Notes: a model not told the origin generated them from the sequence alone. DNA of 64,000 nucleotides from Neckera pumila (GCA_963969595.1 OZ018408.1:6383823-6447822), one strand, 5' to 3'; positions 23,812-36,989 are shown, numbered from the stretch's first letter. Program-made: numbers and translations.

Positions 23812-26800
23812 ATGGCCAATTTCGGTGCCATTTCGGCAACGCAACCGCACAATCCCAACAAGTCTTTCGAGGTTTGCCGCATTTTCACTCATCCAGTTTT
23901 TATGGAGATCGTTTTTTTTATAGTTTTCGATTCATTTGAATGTTTGGATTATGGCTGTTTCGGTGCCTGACGCCTAATTGAATTGCCCCTGGAGTACGCC
24001 AGAGAGGATAACTTCCGTTTTATTGGAGGAGAATGATTTTGATTTTATGAACCGAGCGAGTTACAGTGCAGGGTTTAGGGTTCGCGGAATTAGGGTTTCG
24101 TGATTTGAGCAAGAAGTCGTAACTTGATTCGGGCGGTTCTGGTTCGAAGTGGAAGCTTCTTTCTGATTCCAATGGAGAGTTTTGTATTGCTCGTTTTGGA
24201 TACAAGCGCGATAAGTTTTTCTGTCACTTGTGATAATTTTTACTGACGACTTGAACCCGGTGCCAATCGGAATGCATAGATTGAATCTGTTGTTTTTGTA
24301 TAATACTTCTGAATTCCTGTTCCCTTGGGACCATGCGGAGGTAGCACTGGAGACGGGTTTTGTGGTGATGCTTAAACTCTGCCTTTACTTAATCTGAAGG
24401 CTTACTTTTTTTCGTTAGTAGGATGTTGCTGTCGAAAGCCCACTGGGCTTGAGAGCGTGAATTTCTTATCGGAAACGTACTCATTATAGTTTTAGGAAAT
24501 AGAGATGGTTAAAGTTTGACCAGCTATTGCTCTTATTAACAATGCAGTATTGAGTCATTTTCAAATCAGAGAAATGCTTACGCGAGCAGGCGGTCATGAT
24601 ATTTGCAATTATGAGTTTAGTGTTCTCGAATGGGTCTTGTAGGACATCTGGGCAATTTCTCTAAATTTTGTATGTTTATTGCGTGAAACAGATCAATTCT
24701 CCTCCAACCGATGGTATCTCAAGTCTCTCCTTTAGCCCGAAGGCGAATTATCTTGTTGCGTCCTCATGGGACAATCAGGTGAAGTACCTTGCATTCATGG
24801 ACTGGATGTTGAGAATTATGTGTGTTCCAGTGTCTTTGATTCCTCACGTATTTCTGTATCATGTTGCCCCGTTACTTCTCTATCTTACTTCGCATATATA
24901 TTTTTCTCTTCCCCGGTTGCTGTTCTCTTTCTGGTCAATATTTCTGCGTGGGAACCATCTTCGTTTTCTTCTTTTTCCTGATGAATTACAATTCGTTGCT
25001 TAAAGGCCATTATTTCGTCGGTAAGTAGCGGGTGACAGCGATCATATTACCATATGGTTTTATTTTGTTCGTTGATTGGTTTGTCATGAGAGTAGCTCAT
25101 TTGTGGTGATGGTAAATAGGTGAGGTGCTGGGAGATCCAGTCTAATGGCAGCAGCGTTCCCAAAGCAGCGATTTCTCATGATCAACCTGTAAGTTCAGCA
25201 CGTTTTGCTTATTGTTGAGGTAAACAATGTCTAGTTTGTTTGTTTTTTGTCGCGTCTATGAGTTTCTTGGTCTCAGTCCGTTGCGCTTCGGAAACTTAGA
25301 ATCAATCGCGCAGCGTTTCGAGATTTGTGAGTCATGTATGATCTTTGCCTGTAGCTTTTGCTTCTGTTGAAGCCAGACAGATATGACGATGCTAGTTATG
25401 TGTTCCAGTATCTGGGTATGACCTTCTTGTCAATCGAAATGGCCTTCTCAATCACCTCTTTTTTCGAATCACTCCGCTGTAGCTCGATGATAATGCATGT
25501 ATTTTGCAGGTCCTATGTACTGCCTGGAAGGAGGATGGAAGTACAGTGTTTTCAGCAGGTTGTGACAAGCAAGCAAAGATGTGGCCCATTTTATCTGGCG
25601 GTCAACCAACAACCGTAGCCATGCACGATGCTCCTATTAAGAACATTTCATGGATTCCTGAAATGAATCTCCTCGTTACCGGCAGCTGGGACAAAACTCT
25701 CAAGTATGTGTTTTGCTTACCTAGTTAGTTTTAGGGACCGAAGTGATGGTAGCTATTTTCACTTTAGTCCTTGGAAGTTGTCATTGAGTTCACATCTGTC
25801 TGACGTTGGTAATATTGTTTTATGTTTTACTAAAAGAATTGGCATTTTATCTTTTCTTTCTCCAGTGATTTCTTTGCTACAGATGCCTGCTTTCAAGAAT
25901 TTTCAATGTTAGCTGAGAGGTTATTTCAAGTAGTCGCATATGTTACTAGAAGCTGTTTGAGGTGAGTTGCAATATATTTCTCAGGTAACTTTCAGCATTT
26001 TGAATAATTATTTGGGATCTTCTGTGCAGGTATTGGGATTTACGGCAACAGACTCCGGCACACACTCAACAACTTCCTGAGAGGTGTTATGCTATGAGTG
26101 TTCGGCATCCACTCATGGTAGTTGCAACTGCAGATAGGAATATTGTTGTCTACAATCTTCAAAGCCCACAAGTAAGCACATTAATATTGGCTTGGGTTTG
26201 AATAGTCCTACAGAGAATAGCAAATATTTGTCGTAGGCCCTCCTTACTTGCAAAATATATCAACTTTTGTGGAACTCTTCATGTTGTAAATAAAGCTTTT
26301 GTTGGCATTCTTGCGGCCTTATGTTTCTTATAGCGGCCTTATGTTTCATTGTGCTGAAACAGACAGAGTTCAAGCGGATTCAATCTCCATTGAAATATCA
26401 AACTCGATGTGTTGCAACCTTTCCAGGAAAGGAAGGCTTTCTTGTAAGTCAACTTCTACGTACTGAGACATTCGCATGTGCTTCCAGTACCATCATCGAA
26501 GAGAAGATGAAATAGTATGAGATATGCCTGTTGTGTAGATTTCTGTTGTTGATGTCGGTGAGTGTCATGCAGGTTGGTTCGATCGAAGGAAGAGTAGCTG
26601 TTCAGCACATTGATGAAGCTCAGCAGTCCAAGAACTTCACCTTTAAGTGCCATAGAGATAACAATGACATATATGCAGTCAATTCTATTGACTTCCATCC
26701 TGTAAGTTTTCGTTCAGTTCTCTGCTGTTTTCAGTGTGGAGATGGTCTTTCACATGTGCGCTCTGCATTTCCTCATCCCTTTTTATCCCTTCATTCAGTT

Positions 26801-27585
26801 ATTCTCTGGGTATTAGCAGGTCCATGGAACGTTTGCCACTTCCGGATCTGACGGAGCATTCAACTTTTGGGACAAAGATAGTAAGCAAAGACTGAAGGTA
26901 AGTATGCATCTTACGGGCATTTTGGCTTATTGATGTTTTGCTCATATTTTCTGTTTATATTGGTGTATGGAACGTATGCTGCTAAGAATTCTTCGTTGAT
27001 ATCGAAGTGCTGAACTGACGACGTGTTATCAACGGAACAGGCGATGCAGCGGTGCAATCAGCCGATTCCTTGCAGTACATTTAATCATGACGGAACCATC
27101 TTTGCTTATGGGGTATGTAGTTCGTTGCAAATGTTGGTGTTCGTTATGGGTATGTACATAATTTACTACATCAAAAATGTCTAAAATTAATTAGCTTGCA
27201 TCTCATGAAAGCTGTTACTTACAAATTGCAATTGAGTATGGATGTTCGGATATTGAATTGTATCCCCCTTGTTGAATCTGGCTCTGAATAGGTAAGCTAT
27301 GACTGGAGCAAGGGTGCCGAGAATCACAATCCTTCACAAGCCCGGAACTACATCCTGCTGCATCCCACTCAGGTAAAATTATTGCGACCAAGCGGGTGTG
27401 TTGCAAACTTTTGTCAGGTCCCAAACTACAGTCAACACTTTTACCCACCGTTCTAGGCGCAGTCTGCTGCAAATCAATGGTTCCATTCATTTCATCTATA
27501 AACAAATATTTTAACGTGTTCTTTCTGTTGCCAGGACTCCGAAGTTAAAGCAAAAGCACGTGTTGCTGCCAGTGGGAGGAAATAA
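23812..27585 (+). CDS. RAE1: mRNA export factor RAE1 (Gle2), WD40 protein
   Basis: Eleven exons: 23812-23871, 24692-24778, 25120-25188, 25510-25703, 26030-26171, 26363-26443, 26573-26701, 26820-26897, 27041-27112, 27292-27372, 27535-27585. All junctions are GT-AG and the frame closes at about 347 residues, the normal RAE1 length. WD40 blades are visible: [78 protein letters not shown], and [20 protein letters not shown]. The C terminus has the family signature [15 protein letters not shown]1 binds nucleoporin NUP98 at the nuclear pore and helps mRNA export and spindle function. Exon 1 carries only the first 20 residues and is followed by an 820-base intron. It appears intact. Confidence 0.96.
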
Positions 27586-28468
27586 ACGTAAGTCGAGATG
27601 TTTCTTGTCTTGCACTGTGGAGCTGTGTTTAGTGGCTGTGAGCGGCAAGTTTCTATCATTTCTACCCAACATGATTTGCGACCGCTCTGGAAGGATTGCC
27701 TACTGTGGTTTATCCTACCTCAACATAGAGCTCTGTACCAATGTGCTTCTGAAGCTTACTACGTAGACTACGGGAGTCTTTTGTAGTCGCAAGGAACTGA
27801 GATGGTCTTTTGTAGTCAGAAGATTGCTACTGGGATCTCAGCTCGGAGAATCAGGAACTGACGATGGTTGGCCCTTCAGGATAAGAAGGGTTTCGTAAAC
27901 TACAAGGTGTACTCTGAAAGCCCGGAGCTCTACAATTTAGCTTTTGGATGAACAAGGTTGGTCAAGACCATATCCAACTGTACTCATGTACAAGAATGCG
28001 AAGAAGGCTTCATTCTTTCATTGCCTGCCTTCCTAGCCCAGCGTGAAATTTCAGGTTAACTATGATATGAATCTCTGTTGGCAGGAACTCTTGCTCATTA
28101 GTTGCTAATGGATTTTTGTACGGGACTGTGAGTTGACTCGCGTTTTGTTCCTTTCAACAAACTTAATGTAAGCTGAGGCCCTTTGGCTGACCATAAATAC
28201 TTGTGCAGAAATTGTTACTGTTAGTAATCAGTCGGGAGCCAAATTCTCAATGATGTTTGTAGATCAGGTCACTCCGTACTGTTATATGTGATCCATTCAT
28301 GTTAGTCAGCTGCATACTCTTTCATTGCTTTCATTGCTTTCATTTTGACATCTTTCCTTATTCGGGCTGTTGGGTATGCTTTGGACATTGCAACATAGTG
28401 TTTTTGGGGGTTAAGGTAGAAGCACCTAATTGCTAGACCTCTTGGTCTTCAATACCTTAAAAATGGGC
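27586..28468. other. RAE1 3' UTR and downstream spacer
   Basis: No coding region is supported. The sequence is less AT-rich than what follows and likely holds the RAE1 3' UTR and polyadenylation site. The exact end is not visible. Confidence 0.45.
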
Positions 28469-28472
28469 TTAA

Positions 28473-28669
28473 CCCTTGAGCGCCTAGTGCGTATTTATTA
28501 CAATTTAGACCCTAACACCTAACAAGACATCTGCGTAAACTAACTGTACCTCGGAGCTCAAGGGAAAGGAATATGACCTTTGATCGTACCATTGAAAAGA
28601 TTATAATAGTCAAACAAGGAAATCTTTAAATTTTGAGAGACAGGATTCCATCGTTGGGGTGCTTATGGG
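28473..28669. mobile_element. Very small TTAA-flanked element, 197 bp
   Basis: Flanked by TTAA at 28469-28472 and 28670-28673. The ends are CCCTTGAGCGCC on the left and, reversed from the right, CCCATAAGCACC. It is similar in plan to the 366-bp element at 10020. It could be a short MITE; the inverted repeat is short and imperfect. Confidence 0.4.
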
Positions 28670-29839
28670 TTAAATGAACACTTCCACGATTTAAAGACAA
28701 CTTTTCTATAGCAACCAATGAGAATTGAGATAGTTTGTGCTTCAAAGGTGTCCATTGGAGATGAGTTTAGTTTTATGCCCAAGCTACAATATATTATCAA
28801 CTTTAAAAATTTGTAAATTTTCATTAGAGCATTGGAAGATGATGAATTCACTTGCATTTTTCTTGAGTTTATTAATAACCTCATCAACTTCTTTGGGCAC
28901 ATACAACCTTTGAGGTAGTGGGACTAGAAAAAAGTGATGCTTTTACGTTACCTTAGCATTGCTTTGGAAGTCATAGAAGTATATGAAATGAGAAAATGGA
29001 AGAACCTTAATTTAATATTCATGCCACTTAGATAGAATTTGACAAAAGTTGGGTTATTTGTTTTTGTTGTAGTTGAATGATATGCTTAATGTACTACTTC
29101 GTATCACCTAGAATTGAGTGATATAAATGTGTGTTTGAAAACTTTGGTATTTTAATCACATCAATACAAATTGCAACTAATGTTGTGTGAGGTCCAAGGA
29201 TGACATTGTAAGAAGTCAAAGTTGAATTGGTAGATTTTCTAAACCCATGGCCTAATTTCAATGTCAACAACTTGAATATTATTCAAGATGCATTTCATTT
29301 TTTTTAATCTCTTAGAACAAGCTATCAAGAGTAAGTTTGGATTTTAGTGATTATATATAAATGTATTTGTTAGTTTTATCAATTTTTCTTACTATGTTGA
29401 CCATATTATTATATAAAATTCACTTTTGCACATTCAAAATTTGCTACTACACTTAAGAATTCAAAAACAATTAGAAAGCTTATTTTACCACGTGTACATT
29501 CTTTAAATTTTATTGCCAAGATTTGAATTAACAAATATTGTGTGTGAATTTCCAGAAAAGATGCCTCTATTCTTCATCACCTTTATAAAAACACTAATAA
29601 CTATATTCAATATCAAATTTGTCAATAAATAATTATTTTCTCAAATTTTGTACCAATTATTGTCATCATGTCAATTAAGATTTCTATAACTTCTGAAGAA
29701 CATAAAATTCGTAAACTTAAGGATCAACGCCCCTCATATAACTTGTAACCCTATTTACTATTGATACTATTAAATTGAAACTTCTTTATGTTTCTTCTAG
29801 ACCTTCCAATCTTCATGTTCAAAAATGTTATAAAGCGAA
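28670..29839. other. AT-rich intergenic region
   Basis: No gene or repeat with a clear boundary was found. The open frame 28663-28902 (minus) has no recognisable domain. Confidence 0.45.
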
Positions 29840-29841
29840 TA

Positions 29842-30411
29842 CTCCCTCCATCCCAAAATGATTGTCCCTTGAAAAAAAATTCTCAAGATTAAGGAGAAAT
29901 TTGAGAATTTGGTAAGTAATGAATGCAGACATGTAGATTAATTCTTGATTTACTCAACGGTTTGCAAAAAAGGCAATATTAAGTTTAAAGTATGAACTAT
30001 TTAAAGCGGGAAATTTGATGCTGCAAATTCATATGATAAATCACCTACTAGCTTATGATTTTTCACCGAAAATGAATACTGAATATAGCAATGCATTGTT
30101 TTCCATCTTGTCTTTGTACCCCATGAAGATTTTGTGAAGATAGTTTATGGTTAAATTTTTCTTGAGCAGCTTGTGAGTAGCTTATTATAAGCAGCTTGGG
30201 TAACTAAAATTGACTATTTCATGAATTGTATCTTTGTAGAATTGACATTGACTATTTCTTGAATTGTATCTTCATCTAATCGAAACTCTTATTGTGACAT
30301 ACTGACTATTTCATGAATTTCATCTTCATATAACTAAATTTGAAGTAGTGGACAATCAATTCTGGGCATCTATTTTTGGAAAGATGGACAATCATTTCGG
30401 GACGGAGGGAG
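29842..30411. mobile_element. Stowaway-like MITE, 570 bp
   Basis: The left end CTCCCTCCATCCCAAAATGA and the reversed right end CTCCCTCCGTCCCGAAATGA match at 24 of 26 terminal positions. TA lies on each side (29840-29841 and 30412-30413). The CTCCCTCC start and TA duplication are the hallmarks of Stowaway MITEs of the Tc1/mariner superfamily. The interior at about 30206-30330 contains three imperfect copies of 'gactatttcatgaatt'. No coding region. Confidence 0.88.
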
Positions 30412-30679
30412 TATAACACAAGGATTTATTTTCTTATTTTTTATGCAACAAACTTGATAGTCTACTATATCCATTCATTCCCTATCACTACTAACCAAAT
30501 TATTAGCATGAACAATATATGGAATCCATGATATCAATCTCTCATACATCAAATCGTATCTTAATTCTTAGTAATCGTTAGCCACTTCCCTTGCTCATAC
30601 AACTATTTTTACATTAGCTTGATCATCAAGCCGTGGTCAACCAATACAACAACAGGTGTTTTCAAAGTTTCCAAATTGA

Positions 30680-31613
30680 CCCCTAAAGGACCAAACATCA
30701 TTTTTTGGCAACATAGCAATTTTTGGCAGCTCACTTTGAATGGAAATTTTATTTTTTTTCTTTAAAATTTCCACACAAGATGTGCCCAAGGAGTAGCTTC
30801 AAGGCCCAACAATTTTTATAACTTTTGACTACATAGGTAAAAAGTTATCGCATGATATTTAATTTTCAGTCCTCAGTGGCAGCCTGGGTAGCTCAAAAAA
30901 ATTCTTTCAAATCACTTTTTTGAAAAATAAAAAATTGAAAATTGGCTCTTTAGTTTTATAAGTGTGTGTAAAGCTTTGAATCATTCCATTTGGATTAATG
31001 AATCAAAAGTTATGAGGAGTTTTAGTTTGAGGGTAGTTATGGAATCTCTACTCTAAAATAAACTTTGAAGTCCTTTATCTAACTCCATTTTCAATTTTTT
31101 TGAAAAAAATTAAAAATGGTGGATGTTGATTGTTTATTATAACATTATACCCATTGGAATTGGCATTTTTCAATTCCATAACAAAAGTCTTGACAATTTA
31201 GTATTTTGAGTCATTCTCTACCTCTTCCTACTTACTATTTTTTTCCTATATGTTGTACAATTCCAAATGGTCTCAAATTTTTCAAGCATGTAGCCAACTT
31301 GCCTTGAGGAATGAATCCAAAGAGCAACCACCATTTGGGATATTTTTTCATACAAACGTGACCTTGTGAAGTGCAGCTGCCCGGATTTTTGCAGGGACAA
31401 AAAAAGGATTTTGTTCAATTCAAATGTTAATATCTTGCAATCCACATGATGGAAAATTCTGAAATTTTTTCCACATCTTCTTAAATTAGTTTACTACAAG
31501 ATCTTATGGTTGCATGTGTTCAAAAATGTGTCTTTTCTAAAATTTAGTATTTGTATTAGAAATGCCAGTTTGGGAGCAGTTTTGGTGAAAACATAGTCAA
31601 AAACATCTAGGGG
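30680..31613 (-). mobile_element. TTAA element 2, subfamily A, reversed, 934 bp
   Basis: Starts CCCCTAAAGGACC and ends 'ctagggg', with TTGA on the left (30676-30679, one change from TTAA) and TTAA on the right (31614-31617). Over its whole length it is the reverse complement of element 1, with moderate divergence. It abuts the 3' side of the gag relic. Open frames inside are not conserved. Confidence 0.85.
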
Positions 31614-31672
31614 TTAATCAAAGTCTCCATTGTAGCCTTTGCCCAATGACTACAAAAATAGTGACTAGAAGC

Positions 31673-33560
31673 TCAAATTTCTACTTCTTCTAGAATTGAC
31701 TCCATCCTAGAAACATCTCCATATATATAACGAGTATCACCTTCATTTCCCTTGCCCTCACCCAATTTTACACCTTGTATATTTATAGCTGTAACATATC
31801 TTAAATGTTGTATTCTCGTAATGATATCAATAATAACCTCATGAAACTTGCATTTTGCATTTCTAAAAGATTCACCGAACATAAACTCTACCTTCCCATT
31901 CAAAATGCACTCCTCCAACACCTTCAAATCAGTGGCAACTGCAATGTCAGATTGCAATTTATAAGCTCAAGCCTTGCCTTTCTCCTTCATTGGTACTTTA
32001 GGCCCGGACTTTGCCTATTAAACTTTCTTTGTCCTATTAGCTTTCACTAGCATCATCTCTTTTCCGCTTCTCTTCTACTACTACTTTATATTTATTTCTG
32101 GCAATGTATGCATGAATGGACAAACTATCTACTGGATCATTCCATCTTGTGACCTGACAAATAGAATTGATTGTTAGATGCAACTTCTCCTTGATAAGTC
32201 TTTTGCCCTTAGCAAGTTCTACAGCTTACCCACATTGTATGGAATTGGCTTGGTAGGTCAATGCTCAAGCCCAATTCCATATGTACTTATCTCTACTTTC
32301 ATACTTGCCTGTTTTTTTAACAATCCTCCACTAATACCTTCATGCCACCCTTCCAAAGTTTGTCTCCAAGGATAATTCCATCTCTCCTGAATAAGTCCGC
32401 CCATCTTTGAAAAAAGACAATGTTATTAAGCAATGCCTCTGTAAAATGTAGACAATCCTTCCGTGAATGCTCAAACTATCACACCACTTACAACAAGAAG
32501 GCAACCTTCCTTATGTCTACCCAAGTTTTGATTTTGAGATTGGGTCACTTGAAACTTGGACTTTTTCTTCAACTATAGGGAACTTTAGCTTTAATTCTCG
32601 CATATTCTTTACCAATTCATCTTCAACCATTGCAAGAACATGAAAAGGTTTAGAGTAAGATGGCTATAAGAGTGAAACAAAACCAATATCTTAGCCTTAA
32701 CATTGCTCACTACAAACATATATCTCTGTTGTTGTCTCTTAGTAAACAATAACACAGCTCCCTCTAAATCCTTTCCATTTGAGGCCTCCAAGAGCCCGCA
32801 AGTTATCCTGCGTTCCTAGACTGCGAAAATGCAGGAAATATGCTGGCTGATGTGGTCAAAACAGTGCCACACTATTTTTGAAAAAAAAAAAAAAATTGGC
32901 TTGAAATGATATTTGGGAGAGAATTTTTTTTTTTTAATTCTGACAGCCTATATTGGCTGTTCACAAATTTGGCCAAATTGGAGAACGGGCCTGAAATGGC
33001 CCTCCAATGCCCTCAAATCTCTTCTAATGTATCAAATTTCAACCGACACTCTTTATTATGATCCTCCAAAAGCAATTCAGGCTTCTCTTATAAACCCTAA
33101 ACCCATAGATTCATTGCTTGTATGAATAACTCCATCTTTTCCACCTCCAAAGTTGCTCTTTCTATTCTCATCAGTTGAAAAACTAATGCTTGAATGTCCT
33201 CAATAGCTCGTTTGCTAATTAACCCTTGCTCGGGCATGCAATCCACTTCAAAAATGTTTTTTTAGTCACTCTCCAAATCTTCCATAAAATACTCCTTCTT
33301 CAATGTTTGAGCAAATACTAACCAACTGCCTCCGTCATTCTCTTGCAACTTCCTCACTTGTCCACTGATCTCCATCTAAATCACAGTGAGCTCAAAGCTC
33401 GCAAACATCTCCTCCTCAAAAGTCCTATTGAGCTCCATCTCTCATGTGTAGAATTGAATGTACCTTAATTCATTATGTCCATCAAGCTGGTCCATCTTAT
33501 TAATCATGTTAGAATGCAGCGCCTTTGTTGCTAGTGCCTCCCTCTGCAATATATGAAACT
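31673..33560 (-). pseudogene. Decayed LTR-retrotransposon gag (capsid and zinc knuckle)
   Basis: Read on the minus strand from about 33560, the broken frame carries gag-like blocks: EMELNRTFEEEMFASFEL, then GGSWLVFAQTLKKEYFMEDL (about 33400-33290) and a leucine-rich stretch ending ELFIQAMNL (about 33120). After a 235-bp insertion it continues KDLEGAVLLFTKRQQQRYMF, then DELVKNMRELKLK, then a zinc-knuckle-like C-x2-C-x5-H-x4-C (CKWCDSLSIHGRKDC, across a one-base shift near 32450). It ends with ESFRNAKCKFHEVIIDIIT near 31850. The blocks resemble gag proteins common in bryophyte and lycophyte retrotransposons. Several stops and frameshifts make it inactive. No LTR or polymerase was found next to it. 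Confidence 0.72.
32796..33030 (-). repeat. 235-bp repeat inserted in the gag relic
   Basis: Homologous, in inverted orientation, to 58556-58790. Shared features in order are 'cattaga', 'ggagggcc', 'tttcaggcc', a T-run, 'aaatatcattt', an A/T-rich run, 'gaccac', 'tcagcca' and a 'gaacgcag' block. It interrupts the gag reading between ELFIQAMNL and KDLEGAVLL, so it is a mobile insertion. No target duplication could be defined. Confidence 0.65.
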
Positions 33561-35584
33561 TGTTGTTGTGGCATGACCAAGTTCATTGCTCAACAAACAT
33601 TGTTCAAACATCCTCAACAAAATGGCATTTGACCATCTATCATAATATAAATAAATTGATGGCAATGTGAAGTGAATACTTCATTGACAATTGTGGACAT
33701 GAAGAATGGGGACGTCAGTTTTATAATGAAATCCATTGTCTATCATAAACCTTCAAAGGGATGGAAAAATTTGAAGATAAGAACTTGAACGATCATTGTC
33801 AAAAAGCAGGAATTGCATTTGGAGTAGAATTTTAAACCTCATTTAGGCATAGTATAATAACTTTTTTCAAAAAAAATGAACCAAGAGAAGTTGTTAAATC
33901 AAGCTAAATTTCATCTCCAAAAATAAGTTTGTGATTTTGAGCCTCCAATCAAAAGTTATAAACAAATTTCAGAAATGAATGAAAGACGCAAGAAAAGAAA
34001 ATAAAGAAGAAACCAGTGGCTAAATATTTGACAATTGTTTATATTTTCAAGGTTGGAGAAGCTAGCTTTTGAAGCTTCTAAATTCTTTGGCCCTTCAAAA
34101 AACAAAAAAATAAATTCTAGTAATGATTTTTTGAAATTTTGTTTTGAAAGTAAAGGAATGTTCTATACAATTTGATTCAGTTACTAAGCCCAAGACTAAT
34201 AATGCTGAATTGCACGAATTCTAGTAAAATTATGAGCCAACCTAGTATGGTAGTTTACAATATTTTTGGTAAATTCAATATTGTGGACTCTACACTATTT
34301 TCATACTATCTCAAGTATTGTGATTTTCATCCAACTTCCATCCATCTTCTATTTTTTTAATATACTTTTATCCAAATTTCATCCAAATGATGTTTGCCTT
34401 ACATCCAAATGTTCACATTAATTATATCATATTCATTCAAAAATCTCCAAATTAGTGAAAGGAGACTTGTCCTACTCAAACTCTTAAACTAACTAAACAA
34501 AATTGTATAGGTTTGTAGAGATAAAATTTTATTTCAGTTAGTACCTATAAGCAAAGTTATGTCCCCCTAAGTATTTAAATCAAGAAATGATTGTCCACAA
34601 TTCTTTTGGTATTTATTGAGCCAATTTCATTGATCATATTGTAAAAAACATAAATAAGAAAAGTTGTAAATTTTATGTCATGAGAATCAATGAAGAACAT
34701 TGCATCTATTCATTGCAACCTAAATAAAATTAGCCACAAAGAAGTCTTCATTTGACCTACTGAAAACAACCTTAAAAAAACATGATATCCAAAGTAAACA
34801 ATCATTTCAGGATGGAGGTAGAACAAAATACATGTGGGTGAGAAGGAGAGAAGTTTACATTAATCCAAACTTGAAATTAAATTGATAGATTTTATTCACT
34901 CATAGATGTATTTATGGCTGTATGAAAAAACTCAATTCATTCCTATTAGATTAATAATGTAAAATTTATGTTGAAGGCATTAATGACATCTTTTTGAAAA
35001 ATAGCAAAAAGGCTTTGCTTTTTAATTCAATCTTCATCATATTCCTAAAATAGAGTCACCTACAATGGCTAAATTTCATCATATTCCTAAAATAAAAATC
35101 TTATACAACATTGACGTGGCACCAATGGTAGATTGGTAGTAGTGCCATGTCAGGGGCCAAATTTTTAAAAATAGAAATAAATTTTAATTTTGTTTTTCCA
35201 TAATTGCACCGCGGGGGTGCAAAATTTGCGGCCCTTTTTAGGGCTGCTAATGTTTTTAAATGCTAATAATTTCACATTGCAAATGAGCCCATCATATTAT
35301 TTAGAAGAAACACAATTATCTTTTTTGCATGGCAATAATGGATACCTCCATAGGGTGAAATAAATACTCACATGGCATGAGTAGGTCATTTACCTTACAT
35401 ACTACCACAATCTCTTTTTGGATTGAAATGTTTCAATTTCATTTAGAATAACTAATCCAAAACTTCTATCTAATTAAACTTCTAACCAAATTGTACCTAA
35501 TAAATTTTTAAAGAATATATTTTTTTATTTTTTTATTTTTCAATTTGATTTTTTGCCATCTATACCTTCCATACCTTAAGATAG

Positions 35585-35675
35585 GTTGTTTGTTTGTTTG
35601 TTTGTTTTGTTTGTTTGTTTGTTTGTTTGTTTGTTTGTTTGTTTGTTTGTTTGTTTGTTTGTTTGTTTTGTTTGT
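35585..35675. repeat. (TTTG)n microsatellite
   Basis: About 90 bases of TTTG units with two short interruptions ('ttttg'). It immediately precedes repeat unit R copy 2. Open frames across it (Cys-Leu-Phe-Val or Asn-Lys-Gln-Thr runs) are by-products. Confidence 0.97.
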
Positions 35676-35887
35676 TACATTGAGATCTTCCATATTGTAC
35701 GTCTCCAGTCCCATGTTTGGTACCGTCAAAAAGTGCTTGGCGAGGAGGGGTGCACGAGCTTTGTTTTGTGATGTTCAGACCCACGATGTGAAAGTTACTG
35801 AATTTTCAAAGTTTTAATGAATAAAAAAATTAGAAAATTGCTTTTACTTTTCTTTTGATTGTGGCAATAGCACAAGGCACACTAGTC
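35673..35887 (+). repeat. Repeat unit R, copy 2
   Basis: Starts at 'gttacattgagatc' and ends at 'ggcacactagtcc'. It is uninterrupted and gives the empty form of the unit that is split by element 1 at 198-1124. Tandem with copy 3. Confidence 0.78.
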
Positions 35888-35923
35888 CATATTTGAAGTT
35901 AGGCTGTTTGATTTGTTTTGTTT

Positions 35924-36136
35924 GTTATGGAGAGATCTCCAAGACCACGCATCCTCCAGTCACGTTCTTGGTATTGTCAAAAAGTCCTCAACAAGGAGGA
36001 TGCATAGGCTTTGTTTCGTGCCATTCTGACCCACAACGTGAAAGTTATAGATGTTTGAATTATTATCATTTTTTAAAATTATAAAGATATTTTTACTTTT
36101 ATTTTTGCCTGTGGCAATAGCATAGGGCACACTTGT
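35924..36136 (+). repeat. Repeat unit R, copy 3
   Basis: Starts 'gttatggagagatctcc' and ends 'gggcacacttgt'. It is preceded by a short TTTG-like run and lies 36 bp downstream of copy 2, so the two copies form a tandem pair of period about 250 bp. Confidence 0.78.
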
Positions 36137-36989
36137 AAAAATTTAATATTCAAAATCCAATAATGCAAAAAATTTAAGTCAAAAGGATTTAAAATATGAA
36201 AACCTAATACAGTGAGGTGTAAACAAAAAGTTTTGGTTCACATTGAACAAGTCAGAGCTTTAGAATTTTTTCCGCATATTTATGTGCAAGTCTAATGCAA
36301 GATCAATTGGGGGGATATGCAAAAGAATAGTTTATCTTCATCTTAGTTCATAGCACTGAAATTTGAAAGGGTTTTGGTGAAACATAGTTGGAGATCTTTA
36401 TAAATTAAAAAATAGATGAAATTATCATCAAATTTGAATGATTAAAGTACACATATGAAGATGGAAATTTATTTATATCTAAGAAATCTTCATAATAGAT
36501 TTGATATCATTGCTCAAGGTAATAGCTAATTTTGATTTTTTAGCACAAATTGTCATATCATTATATATTGCTAGTAGAAGGTGTCGTAAACTAGATGCGT
36601 AAAATATACAAATACATATGCCTAAAGGCAAATCCACACAACATTAGGGCAACCATCTAATAATTAGCATTTGAATTCTTTCGCATACTTCTATTTTTAA
36701 TCAAATAGTACCAATGGTCAATATAAGGTTATTTTGGCTATGTTTAGGCTATAATTAGCCCCTATTGACATTGTATAGAGAGTCTATCAACTACCCTACC
36801 ATCAAATGACATGACATAATTAATCTTACATTGACATGTTTTCTTAGGGCAACACCTCCATCATTGATTGGAGTTTGTTGTTTCCAAACAAAGTACTAGG
36901 AGGGCACCATGGGGTCAAACTGTAATATATTTCAAGATCATTTTCTATTTTCTAGAGAGGCATTCTTCAAAAGTAATTTTCTAATTTAA

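Larger units (their letters stand above)
33031..36989. other. AT-rich repeat-laden region
   Basis: Apart from the gag relic, the microsatellite and repeat R copies listed separately, no gene is supported. 33826-33970 resembles one arm of the foldback repeat at 50225 ('cctcatttaggcatagta', 'cctccaatcaaaagttat'). 34797-34821 resembles a degraded right end of the Stowaway-like MITE ('caatcatttcaggatggagg'). Confidence 0.5.

Noticed and set aside
35508..35817. Long open frames on both strands with Cys-Leu-Phe-Val or Asn-Lys-Gln-Thr runs
   Set aside because: They are translations of the TTTG microsatellite, which lacks stops in several frames.
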